6,110 bases of DNA from JAHDWY01 sp964632865 (GCA_964632865.1 CAZWDH010000363.1:1-6110); one strand, 5' to 3'. Positions 1 to 6,072 are shown, counted from the first letter of the stretch. Notes: generated by a model not told the origin, from the sequence alone. Numbers and translations are program-made.

Positions 1-151
1 ATCCCCCTTGATCCCCCTTCAAAGGGGGAGTTATTCACAACGCTTTGCGTTGCGCGGGCACTGCCAGAGACTTTGGACAAGGGAAATGCACTACACCCGA
101 CCCAAACCAAGAATTGGGCGATTCCCCCTTTGAAGGGGGATCAAGGGGGAT
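1..151. repeat. MITE-like inverted-repeat element, copy 1
   Basis: The segment is bounded by a perfect 29-bp inverted repeat: bases 1-29 are the exact reverse complement of bases 123-151. Each end holds three C5/G5 blocks separated by TTGAT and TTCAAA, so each end is also palindromic on its own and can fold into a hairpin. Just inside the left end is a 6-bp stem (38-43 with 47-52, loop TTT). The interior has no convincing reading frame. A related element lies at 1176-1329. Its left edge coincides with the window edge, so the element may extend further left. Short non-coding elements with such ends are widespread in some environmental bacteria; mobilisation by a transposase acting in trans is possible but not shown here. 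It lies downstream of the HAD gene and may also end transcription. Confidence 0.8.
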
Positions 152-285
152 GTTCTTGTGTTCTATGCAGAGGATAATGGGAGTGGTCTTGCCTCGCCAA
201 AGGCTGCGGGTTCGTTGGAGCCGCTTACCTTTCACCACCGGCGAAATCCTAGTGCTTTCACTCATAGTTCTGAAGGGCACGAGAG
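152..285. other. Intergenic stretch with no recognised gene
   Basis: This is the region between the first inverted-repeat element and the stop codon of the HAD phosphatase gene. Reading frames on both strands run from it into the repeat and give low-complexity peptides typical of repeat translation, such as IPLDPPSKG on the minus strand. I find no ribosome binding site with a plausible frame, no tRNA-like fold and no clear hairpin plus T-run terminator here. Confidence 0.5.
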
Positions 286-960
286 TCACACCTCCGTGAG
301 GCGGGCTCTGTTCATGTGAACTCTCAGCCGCTCGAGTGGCCACTCTTCGAGCGCATCGATGACGAGTCGTGCGTGATCCAGGTTGAGCAGCCGCGTCACG
401 GGATTGGGGACCGCGACGCTGTAGATGCCCGCGCGGTTGGCGGCGAGGATGCCGTTGGGCGAGTCTTCCAGCACGATTGCGTCTGTTGGTGCGATGGCCA
501 GATCGCCGAGCACCGCGTGGAATAGATCGGGTGCAGGCTTTCCTTGCAGGCCGCTTTCATAACAACGGATGCAATCGAACCTCTCGCGCAAATCGAACCG
601 ATCCAGGTGTCCCTCCACCCAGTCACGCGTGGCGCTCGATGCGACGGCCATTGACACACCTTGGTCCGCGCAGTCGGCCATCAAGGGTTCGATACCCGAT
701 CGTAAGGGCTGTTCGCCGACCAAGTTCAGGAAGCGAAGCCTGCGCTGCGCCGCGATATCCTCGCGGTCCAGGGTTTCTCCGACGAGCCGTTCCAGAAAAT
801 GGACGGGATCGAAGACCCCGGCGGGTGCGCCGATACAATTCGCCCACACGGAGAGGGGCAACTCATGCCCGAACTCGGCGTAGACCTCTTGCCAGGATTC
901 GTAGTCGGGCGTTTCCGTATCGAGGATGAGACCATCGAAATCGAAAATGACCAGCTTCAT
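286..960 (-). CDS. HAD-IA family hydrolase (beta-phosphoglucomutase-like phosphatase)
   Basis: This is a 224-residue cytoplasmic HAD-superfamily hydrolase, probably a Mg2+-dependent phosphatase or phosphomutase acting on a small phosphorylated metabolite. All four HAD motifs are visible. Motif I is DFDGLILDTE, with nucleophile Asp7 and acid/base Asp9. Motif II is the SSAT stretch around Ser108-Ser109. Motif III is Lys141 in GKPAPD. Motif IV is Glu165-Asp166 in LEDSPNG. The helical cap (about residues 15-85) lies between motifs I and II, the C1 arrangement of subfamily IA, and the length is normal. The frame stays open upstream to 1071, but the HAD fold begins exactly at MKLVIFDFDG, so the ATG at 958-960 was chosen. 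There is no clear Shine-Dalgarno sequence. The start lies 5 nt after the stop of the upstream Pmp3-like gene, so translational coupling is likely. The substrate cannot be read from the sequence. Confidence 0.9.
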   Translation of the reverse strand: MKLVIFDFDGLILDTETPDYESWQEVYAEFGHELPLSVWANCIGAPAGVFDPVHFLERLVGETLDREDIAAQRRLRFLNLVGEQPLRSGIEPLMADCADQGVSMAVASSATRDWVEGHLDRFDLRERFDCIRCYESGLQGKPAPDLFHAVLGDLAIAPTDAIVLEDSPNGILAANRAGIYSVAVPNPVTRLLNLDHARLVIDALEEWPLERLRVHMNRARLTEV

Positions 961-965
961 GTGGT

Positions 966-1133
966 CTACGGTTGAATCGTGGGTTCGCGCATGCAGATGA
1001 CCATCGCGCCGATGATGCCGGGGATCCATCCGAGCAGGGTCAGCACGACGACCAGGATAATGGAACCACACCCTTTGTCATATACGGCGAGTGGCGGGAA
1101 CAGAATGCAGACGATGGCTCGTAGAATGCTCAT
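966..1133 (-). CDS. YqaE/Pmp3 family small membrane protein
   Basis: This 55-residue hydrophobic peptide is found by translating the minus strand directly. It matches the YqaE/Pmp3 (UPF0057) family: an N-terminal segment ending in LFPPLAV (residues 11-17), a short polar turn with DKGCG, then the diagnostic LTLLGWIPGIIGA (residues 31-43) and a hydrophobic end. Two membrane-spanning helices are expected, about residues 3-18 and 24-47. Family members are plasma-membrane proteolipids linked to ion homeostasis and to salt or cold stress in yeast and plants; the bacterial role is poorly defined. The family's usual length is about 50-60 residues, so the gene looks complete. A good Shine-Dalgarno sequence precedes the ATG. 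The gene is the first of a pair with the HAD phosphatase, 5 nt apart. Motif identity makes the assignment firm, but the physiological role here is unknown. Confidence 0.9.
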   Translation of the reverse strand: MSILRAIVCILFPPLAVYDKGCGSIILVVVLTLLGWIPGIIGAMVICMREPTIQP

Positions 1134-1143
1134 GTTGGTTCAG

Positions 1144-1150
1144 TCCTCCC
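1144..1150 (-). promoter_or_regulatory. Shine-Dalgarno of the YqaE/Pmp3 gene
   Basis: Read on the minus strand this is GGGAGGA, 10 nt before the ATG at 1131-1133. It supports the translation of a very short gene that could otherwise be overlooked. Confidence 0.7.
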
Positions 1151-1175
1151 AATTGGGTGCCAACTTGCTTGCTAC

Positions 1176-1329
1176 ATCCCCCTAAATCCCCCTTCAAAGG
1201 GGGAAATGGTTACCGGTGCGATTGATCGTTTGTTGCGGATGTTCGTGTCGCACTGTAGTCTCCTCCGAATTGAAGATGCAATGCGAAGCATTGCGAACAT
1301 TCCCCCTTTGAAGGGGGATCAAGGGGGAC
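1176..1329. repeat. MITE-like inverted-repeat element, copy 2
   Basis: Bases 1176-1204 and the reverse complement of 1301-1329 match at 26 of 29 positions, and the ends are close to identical to those of the element at 1-151. Length is about 154 bp. The interior differs from copy 1 except for a stem-loop near one end: stem 1278-1284 with 1288-1294, 7 bp, loop GAA on the plus strand. Both copies are followed on the right by GTTCTT. No target-site duplication is obvious. The element fills most of the gap between the beta-helix gene stop (1398) and the Pmp3-like gene, so it could act as a terminator for the former or contribute promoter sequence to the latter. The rest of the 1134-1397 gap shows no gene. 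Confidence 0.8.
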
Positions 1330-1397
1330 GTTCTTCGACTTGAACAGAGACTATAGAGTTGATTCAATTTACGGGGTCGCGCGCGCCGAAATTATCG

Positions 1398-2747
1398 CTA
1401 TGCGCCGCGCATATCCGAGATCTCCGTTTCAGACCCTTCGACGCGGTTTCCCTCGATTGTATTTTCGGCGGCCTCCGCTCCGATTCGTATGGCCACCCGC
1501 GATGCAGGACCGCGCGTTTCGCGGATCTCGTTTCGCGCTATGGTGTTGCCCCTAGTAACACCCTGGATGTCCACTCCAATTCCATCTTCTGCACCGCTGT
1601 CGACGATCCGGTTGTTTTCGACCCTATTCCCGGTGGCGGTGTAACCCTCGCCGCGCTCGGGTCGGAATAGCACGCCGCATACGCCGCTGCGGAAGACGTC
1701 GTTGTCGCGCACGATGTTTTCGTTGTCGCGATGACCGATGGAGATGCCGACGGTGGCAATGTCCGAAATAGCGTTCTTCTCTGCGAGGCCATACTTTACG
1801 CCCCAGCAGAAGAAGATGCCGATGTTGTTTCGTTCGATCCGGTTGTTGCGAATGATGGGGCGTTGCGAGCCCGAGCCGGGGTGCATGCCAAGGTCGGCGT
1901 TGTCGTGGCTGTGGCAGTTCTCGACCAGTACGTCGTGGCAGATCTGCCAACTGAACCCGTCGCCGTTGTAGTTGCGCGAGGTCACGCCTCGAAAGACGAG
2001 TTGACTGCAATCCTGCATCCAGATGCCGCCCGCGTAGTTGCCGTTCAGGTTCGGGTTGTTGGCGCGATTTCCGTCCAGCGCAATTTCTTGAATTACGATG
2101 TCGGACGCGTATTCGGCCGTTAAAAGCGGAAACAAGGTTGATACCGTCGGCGTTGTGTCCATCCAAAAGTTTTCGCGTAGCGCTTTGTCCAACTTGAACC
2201 GGTTGCCGCTGCGTGCGACCAGTGTGCGCTTGACCACCTGCTGCCCGCCGTGGTGAGGGTTCTTGCATTGGAGAGAGATGCCGTCGCCTACTTCAAACCC
2301 CGACGCATCGGCGAGCGTAATCTCCTGGTCGTACCAGTCCGAGTCCTCGGCGATGGTAGTCTCGACACAGGATTCCTTGATGAGGACCGAATCCAATCCG
2401 CTTCCGTGAATTCGAATGCTGGAGGGGATGTACACCGCGTTCCGCATGCGATACTCGCCGGGGAGCACCTGTACCGTCCCGCCGCCCATCCGCGCCACGT
2501 AGTCCACCGCTGCCTGCAAGACTTTGTCGGTGGCGCCGATGAGATCGGCTTTGTCCGGACCGACCGTGATCGTCAGGCGTTGCTCCCAATCGGGCTCCAC
2601 AGCCGCGTCGCCGGAGGTGGCGCGGGGGCGGGTCACTTCCGGCATGTCGGCTGCGCCGGCCAGGTCGGCCCACGCCACGCCCGCCGCAACGCCGAAAAAC
2701 GTACGAAGCATGTCGCGGCGGTTAAGCTGATTGTGCGGAAGGTGCAT
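1398..2747 (-). CDS. Tat-exported right-handed parallel beta-helix protein
   Basis: This is a 449-residue protein predicted to be exported and to fold as a pectate-lyase-like right-handed beta-helix. The N-terminus has a twin-arginine signal (NRRDMLR, Arg10-Arg11), a hydrophobic stretch at about 17-30 and an alanine-rich cleavage region near residue 33. Residues about 70-120 hold the usual N-terminal cap of this superfamily, with GGGTVQVLPGEY followed by IHGSG. From about 230 to the end, repeated turns with NN, DN, GN and GI pairs mark successive beta-helix coils (PbH1-type, Beta_helix family). Such proteins often bind or cleave polysaccharides, but I cannot assign lyase residues, so activity and substrate are open. 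The frame is open to 2861, but the ATG at 2745-2747 has a good Shine-Dalgarno and puts the Tat motif in the right place. A start at the next Met would lose the twin arginines. It is monocistronic here. Confidence 0.85.
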   Translation of the reverse strand: MHLPHNQLNRRDMLRTFFGVAAGVAWADLAGAADMPEVTRPRATSGDAAVEPDWEQRLTITVGPDKADLIGATDKVLQAAVDYVARMGGGTVQVLPGEYRMRNAVYIPSSIRIHGSGLDSVLIKESCVETTIAEDSDWYDQEITLADASGFEVGDGISLQCKNPHHGGQQVVKRTLVARSGNRFKLDKALRENFWMDTTPTVSTLFPLLTAEYASDIVIQEIALDGNRANNPNLNGNYAGGIWMQDCSQLVFRGVTSRNYNGDGFSWQICHDVLVENCHSHDNADLGMHPGSGSQRPIIRNNRIERNNIGIFFCWGVKYGLAEKNAISDIATVGISIGHRDNENIVRDNDVFRSGVCGVLFRPERGEGYTATGNRVENNRIVDSGAEDGIGVDIQGVTRGNTIARNEIRETRGPASRVAIRIGAEAAENTIEGNRVEGSETEISDMRGA

Positions 2748-2754
2748 TTCAGGT

Positions 2755-2760
2755 TTCCTC
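2755..2760 (-). promoter_or_regulatory. Shine-Dalgarno deciding the start of the beta-helix gene
   Basis: On the minus strand this reads GAGGAA with a 7-nt spacer to the ATG at 2745-2747. It favours this start, which begins at the Tat signal, over the longer open frame whose first Met would be at 2861 and would add 38 residues with no export-signal character. Confidence 0.65.
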
Positions 2761-2812
2761 GCGGTTCCTTTCCGGATGATACTGCATGAGGATAGCGGAT
2801 TGTGCTCCTCCG

Positions 2813-2821
2813 TGCTAGAAT
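2813..2821 (+). promoter_or_regulatory. Candidate extended -10 promoter for the HicB-like gene
   Basis: TGCTAGAAT fits the extended -10 form TGnTANNNT and lies about 40 bp before the start codon, in the 112-bp divergent region. No good -35 box stands at 16-18 bp, which is tolerated in extended -10 promoters. I did not find an equally convincing promoter for the divergent beta-helix gene. The call rests on one motif only. Confidence 0.3.
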
Positions 2822-2849
2822 CATTTAATGCAACCGATATGGGTTGTCT

Positions 2850-2855
2850 GGAGGA
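2850..2855 (+). promoter_or_regulatory. Shine-Dalgarno of the HicB-like gene
   Basis: GGAGGA stands 4 nt before the ATG at 2860-2862. It is strong but a little close, and it selects this start over upstream in-frame Met codons at 2731 and 2839. Confidence 0.6.
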
Positions 2856-2859
2856 ATCC

Positions 2860-3030
2860 ATGGCTTCGCTAAAGTATGTGTATTGGGAAGACGCCGAAAT
2901 GTGGCTGGGGTATCTCGAAGAGTTTCCCGATTACATGACTCAAGGCGAGAGCCTGGAGGAACTGCAAGAGAATCTCAGGGACATCTACAAAGACCTTTCC
3001 AGTGGTGAGATTCTCATGGTTGCCTCGTAG
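2860..3030 (+). CDS. HicB-like antitoxin, orphan and probably C-terminally shortened
   Basis: This 56-residue protein matches the HicB/UPF0150 antitoxin fold. It has an N-terminal strand (LKYVYWEDAEMWLGYLEEFP), the turn with PDYMTQGES (residues 23-31), then the helix SLEELQENLRDIYKDL (31-46). HicB proteins bind and neutralise the HicA mRNA interferase and often repress their own operon. Two things are unusual. Relatives normally continue after the SSGEI position with a strand of the P-x-V-R-x-V-A-E-L type, whereas this frame stops after six more residues (ILMVAS). No HicA-like frame, with its double-stranded-RNA-binding-like helices and conserved His, lies on either side. A strong GGAGGA at 2850-2855 precedes the ATG with a short 4-nt spacer, and the frame upstream of it lacks family similarity. 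It may be a relict or a solitary regulator. The family call is good; activity is uncertain. Confidence 0.75.
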   Translation: MASLKYVYWEDAEMWLGYLEEFPDYMTQGESLEELQENLRDIYKDLSSGEILMVAS

Positions 3031-3067
3031 CCACAGGTGCTCGAGTTTCCAAGTGACGATTCTTGAG

Positions 3068-3162
3068 CCAAAAGTTTTTGGATAGCGCGAGTACAAGGGG
3101 CACGGGCGTCCCGCCCGTGGAGGGGTGGGCAGGATGCCCACGACATGGCCTGGAAGGCCATG
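3068..3162. repeat. Cluster of four hairpins, intergenic repeat element
   Basis: Four perfect stems follow each other: 3068-3073 with 3076-3081 (6 bp, loop GT), 3101-3108 with 3112-3119 (8 bp, loop TCC), 3125-3131 with 3135-3141 (7 bp, loop GGA) and 3144-3150 with 3156-3162 (7 bp, loop TGGAA). The region lies between the convergent ends of the HicB-like gene and the FAD oxidoreductase gene. Translation in several frames gives repeat-like peptides such as GTGVPPVEGWAGCPRHG, which suggests a dispersed element rather than a gene. It could act as a bidirectional transcription barrier, although no U-run follows the stems. Confidence 0.7.
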
Positions 3163-3184
3163 GCACCTCGAAGATCCCCAATAT

Positions 3185-5095
3185 TTATCGCGATGACCAG
3201 GCTTGGCGAATGAACTCGCCTCGGGTGCTCGGTTCGCCCAAAGTCTCGACACTGAGACCATTCTCTCTGGCCAGCGCAATCCACGCTTCGCGCGTGTGGT
3301 TATCCAACGGCGCATCGAGATCCACTGCGTGGTTCGGGAAGGCTTCGTAGTATTGTCCGATGACCGGTTCGCCGCGTTGGCCGTACTTGACCGTTTGGCC
3401 TTCCTGGGATTGGTCCAGCGCGATGAAACCGCCGAGGCTGCCCCACCATTGCACGGCGGCGAAGTCGGGGGAATCCTCCGGGATGTCCGAGGTGTAGATG
3501 GTTGCGGCGCCGGTTTGATGTAAGCGTTCGCGAATGNNNNNNNNNNTGGCTGCGGGTGAAACGTCCGGCAGCGTCTTTCCCGATTCCAATGCGAGACCGA
3601 TTGCTTCACCGGCGGCCTGACCTAGGGACATCCAGATCGGTTCGAGGCGGAGCGCGCAGAAGCCCACATGCGACGCGGAGCAGGCGACCGGTACAGCGAG
3701 GTTGTCCAGGTTTATCGGCAGTATCGTGTCGTAGGGGATTTGGTAGGGCGCGGTTCCCTTGTAGAACTCGCCCGTATGTTCGCCGCCGTAGCGCGGACCT
3801 TCGTGATCCGTGCCGTGGCAGTTCAAGCCGTAGTCACCCATGGCGATGGCCTCGGGTTGGAACACGGCGCGGGCACCCTCGCTGCCCGTCGCGCGATCTG
3901 TGTCGCGTTGGATGAACACGTGGCGGCCGAGCATGCGGCGCGCCTCGCGCACGTACAGTTGCTCGGGCAGATGCTGGTTGTCCACGTATTCGTCGCGGCA
4001 GAAGCCCCACTGTCCCGCTTCCTCGCGGAATCTCGCGGGCACGGCTTCGTCGTGTTGCAGGAAATACAGCATGCCGACGTTGTGCCGGACGTGCTCCGCG
4101 AAGATGGCGTCCCGCGTGGCGGCGTCGCCCTCGGGCCATGCGTCGTTGATGTCCGGCAAGGAGAGCCGCACGACGCCCCGCGACACGTCGTTGATGTCGC
4201 GTTTACCGTTGGGCAGTTTCGGCGTTTGGCGCTTGTAGATGCCGCCCGGCATGTCGTCAAAGGCATCGCCGAAGATGCGTTCGATGCTGCCGTCTTCCAG
4301 TAACGGAATCAGCGCGAGATAGTCTTCGCGTCGGTAGCCGTCGGGCATGGGCACGGGCGCGCGGTTCTCCGGCACGTCTGTCATGGTGAGCCGGAAGTTG
4401 TAGCCCTGCACTTGGCCGTCCGCTTCAGGGGGCGCGAGCGACTCGTCATACTCGTCGCGCCCTTCGCGCCCCACGCGGTACGGGACCCCTGCCGCCGCCA
4501 TGAGATCGCCTTCGTAGGTGGCATCTACGAAGTACTTCGCGGTCAGTGTGACGGAAGAGTCGGGCGTCGTGAACGAGGCCGAAACGATCCGGCTATCGCT
4601 TGTCTCCACCGATTCCAAGCGATGCTCCGTGAGTAGGGTGATGCCCGGCAACGCGTCCAGCATTTCGCGGAGCACGATATGATTCACTTCGGGTTCCGCA
4701 TGCGTACCGGACAGGCTGTCCTTCACCTGCTGCGAATCCGGGCCGTACTTCTCGGCGTAATGCCGTTCGACCCCCTGGTTCACTTCGAGGAACAGGCCGG
4801 TCCGCCCTTCAAAGGTCCGGAAATCCGGGTGGGTCAAGCCATTGGTCATCAACCCGCCAACCCGCCGGTACCGCGTCACCAGGGCCACCCGCAGCTCCGG
4901 ATCGCGCCGCCCAATCGGAACCGCCGCCGCAATCCCCGCCGGCGTCGCGCCGTAGATGACGACGTCGTAGGCCTGTGTTTGGCGCGTTTGTGCCCGCGCG
5001 TTGAATAGAGGAAAGCTGGACGTCAATGCCACCGCAATAACAGCGGCGAATCGAATTCGTAGGCTTCTGCTGATCGAGTCGGTCCAGTCACGCAT
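3185..5095 (-). CDS. Secreted FAD-dependent oxidoreductase (FAD_oxidored family)
   Basis: This is a flavoprotein of about 636 residues of the FAD_oxidored (PF12831) type, predicted to be exported. A Sec-like signal covers residues 1-35: Arg10-Arg15, hydrophobic core 16-31, then ARA before Gln36. The dinucleotide-binding fold starts at YDVVIYGATPAGIAAA (43-58), where GATPAG replaces the classic GxGxxG, as is usual in this family. It continues with RRVGGLMTNGL (77-87). A second conserved block is VDATYEGDLMAAAGVPYR (190-207). The C-terminal flavin-contacting block is RLEPIWMSLGQAAGEA (483-498). The tail after about 520 resembles the extension seen in related PVC-type proteins. Ten Ns replace codons 517-520, so length and sequence there are uncertain. 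The start ATG overlaps the end of the upstream membrane-protein gene by 8 bp and lacks a Shine-Dalgarno, so it is probably translationally coupled. The substrate is unknown. Confidence 0.88.
   Translation of the reverse strand: MRDWTDSISRSLRIRFAAVIAVALTSSFPLFNARAQTRQTQAYDVVIYGATPAGIAAAVPIGRRDPELRVALVTRYRRVGGLMTNGLTHPDFRTFEGRTGLFLEVNQGVERHYAEKYGPDSQQVKDSLSGTHAEPEVNHIVLREMLDALPGITLLTEHRLESVETSDSRIVSASFTTPDSSVTLTAKYFVDATYEGDLMAAAGVPYRVGREGRDEYDESLAPPEADGQVQGYNFRLTMTDVPENRAPVPMPDGYRREDYLALIPLLEDGSIERIFGDAFDDMPGGIYKRQTPKLPNGKRDINDVSRGVVRLSLPDINDAWPEGDAATRDAIFAEHVRHNVGMLYFLQHDEAVPARFREEAGQWGFCRDEYVDNQHLPEQLYVREARRMLGRHVFIQRDTDRATGSEGARAVFQPEAIAMGDYGLNCHGTDHEGPRYGGEHTGEFYKGTAPYQIPYDTILPINLDNLAVPVACSASHVGFCALRLEPIWMSLGQAAGEAIGLALESGKTLPDVSPAAXXXXIRERLHQTGAATIYTSDIPEDSPDFAAVQWWGSLGGFIALDQSQEGQTVKYGQRGEPVIGQYYEAFPNHAVDLDAPLDNHTREAWIALARENGLSVETLGEPSTRGEFIRQAWSSR
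3537..3546. other. Assembly gap of ten Ns
   Basis: Exactly ten undetermined bases fall inside the FAD oxidoreductase gene. Ten is a placeholder size often used by scaffolders, so the true gap length is unknown. The frame is the same on both sides of the run as written, and family-like sequence continues on both sides, so the gene is probably intact. Confidence 0.95.
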
Positions 5096-5807
5096 CGAGG
5101 AGTTTCGCTTTTTGTTTGCGCATCGTGCGACTAAGTCGAACGCCACGGTTCTCGAGATAGCGATATGATGCGATAGTAGAAAATGCCCCACTGATGCATC
5201 CATCCGAATATAGAATTTGCCAGTCCTCAACTTCGGATTCCATCACCACTCGCTCTATTTCGTAATCGCACCGCGTCATACCCGGATTGGGCAATACCGT
5301 TACTTCTAGTTTGCCATGTTGAACTTTACGGACGTGTGCCCACACGTGCTCTACTGGTCCTGCTCTCGTGACGAGGGCAAAGCGGACATAGGCTGGATCT
5401 GCGTGCTGTTCGACATGCGCCACGAATCGTGGCAATTGCGCCCGCGCTTGAAGTACGGAGTCCTGCAACTCCGGGGAATTGGGGTCGATGCGAAAATCCT
5501 GAATACCCTTGTATTCTCCCCGTACCCAATACCAGCCAACGACAATCATGGAGATTGGGAGGCCAACGCCAAAAACAATACGCGGGATGCTTGACACACC
5601 CAGTTGTGAAGTAGCGATAAGATAACCGGCAATTGCCAGAATTGCGAGTCCGATACTTAGGACGACCATGCCGAGCATGGCCTGCACCGATCGTCCGATG
5701 AACCCGGAGCGGTCTTTCAACCAAAGGATAAAGGCCGCCAGGGCGAAGGAACCCAGGATGAGGATTCCAGTGATTACGAAGATCTCTAGTAGGGATTCGT
5801 CTTGCAT
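5088..5807 (-). CDS. Three-TM membrane protein with a C-terminal DUF2314-like domain
   Basis: This 239-residue protein has three hydrophobic segments (about residues 6-30, 43-65 and 74-95) followed by a soluble domain from about 110. The soluble part resembles DUF2314 (YegJ-like): AYVRFALVTRAGPVEHVW (139-156), then a strand pair and LPNP (172-175), a charged loop and EVEDWQILYSDGCISGAF (192-209). DUF2314 proteins have no settled biochemical role. The usual domain ends soon after the DW-to-GG/GA block, and here about 30 basic residues follow. The start at 5805-5807 is the first Met and is directly followed by the first membrane segment; its ribosome binding site is weak. The last codons overlap the FAD oxidoreductase start (GATGCGTGA shared by both frames), so the two genes form an operon and the proteins may share a location at the membrane or envelope. 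The link is inferred from gene order only. Confidence 0.75.
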   Translation of the reverse strand: MQDESLLEIFVITGILILGSFALAAFILWLKDRSGFIGRSVQAMLGMVVLSIGLAILAIAGYLIATSQLGVSSIPRIVFGVGLPISMIVVGWYWVRGEYKGIQDFRIDPNSPELQDSVLQARAQLPRFVAHVEQHADPAYVRFALVTRAGPVEHVWAHVRKVQHGKLEVTVLPNPGMTRCDYEIERVVMESEVEDWQILYSDGCISGAFSTIASYRYLENRGVRLSRTMRKQKAKLLDA

Positions 5808-5858
5808 TGGCTTATCTCGAAGTAGGCGTTCTCACTATCATGACAAGTGGTTAGGGAA

Positions 5859-5888
5859 CTTATACGTGTAGACTGATAGCTTCATCAA
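5859..5888 (-). promoter_or_regulatory. Candidate sigma-70 promoter for the DUF2314-FAD oxidoreductase operon
   Basis: On the minus strand TTGATG (5883-5888) and TATAAG (5859-5864) are separated by 18 bp. They match the -35 consensus at 4 of 6 and the -10 consensus at 5 of 6 positions. Transcription would begin near 5852 and give a leader of about 45 nt before the ATG at 5807. No operator-like palindrome is evident around it. Confidence 0.4.
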
Positions 5889-5977
5889 GCTCGCTACTCG
5901 CATGAGCACCGCGAGCTTTGGGACAGTCCAAACAACCGTACGTGGCCGCCGTATCCGATTGTTCGAGACAAGCGCTT

Positions 5978-6072
5978 CCCGTCACCCTCGCGAACGCGGG
6001 GGCCCATCTTTCGTGTGTCACGCCGCTTGACCTGGACATACATTCGCTCTCCGCCATCGCGAAGGTGACGGG
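5978..6072. repeat. Inverted-repeat intergenic element
   Basis: Bases 5978-5993 (CCCGTCACCCTCGCGA) pair with 6057-6072 with one mismatch out of 16, enclosing a 63-bp interior. GTCACC next to GCGAACGCGGG, read in frames as peptides like WAPAFARVTG, is the look of a common dispersed bacterial intergenic repeat. No transposase is present. The minus-strand frame covering it (5860-6057) is therefore not called as a gene. The rest of 5808-6110 shows only the candidate promoter. Confidence 0.6.

Noticed and set aside
45..299. Plus-strand open frame of 84 residues
   Set aside because: It is largely a translation of the inverted-repeat element, with no ribosome binding site and no recognisable fold.
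35..343. Minus-strand open frame of 102 residues at the left edge
   Set aside because: It runs through the first inverted-repeat element and gives the repeat-type peptide IPLDPPSKG; it also overlaps the end of the HAD gene and shows no family motif.
961..1071. Longer N-terminus for the HAD phosphatase
   Set aside because: The extra 37 residues lie inside the Pmp3-like gene in another frame and have no HAD character; the fold starts at the chosen Met.
1624..2268. Minus-strand frame of 214 residues inside the beta-helix gene
   Set aside because: It is a shadow of the real frame, Arg/Gln-rich and low in complexity, as expected for an out-of-frame reading of GC-rich coding DNA.
3101..3162. A CRISPR array in the hairpin cluster
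   Set aside because: The stems differ from each other in sequence; there are no identical direct repeats with regular spacers and no cas genes.
3031..3184. A HicA toxin gene downstream of the HicB-like gene
   Set aside because: All plus-strand frames close quickly or give repeat-like peptides; none shows the HicA Lys/Gly-rich start or its conserved His.
5096..5230. Longer N-terminus for the FAD oxidoreductase
   Set aside because: It would overlap the DUF2314-like gene by more than 130 bp and bury the signal peptide 45 residues in.
5860..6057. Minus-strand open frame of 65 residues
   Set aside because: It covers the inverted-repeat element and gives the repeat-type peptide WAPAFARVTG, with no motif or ribosome binding site.
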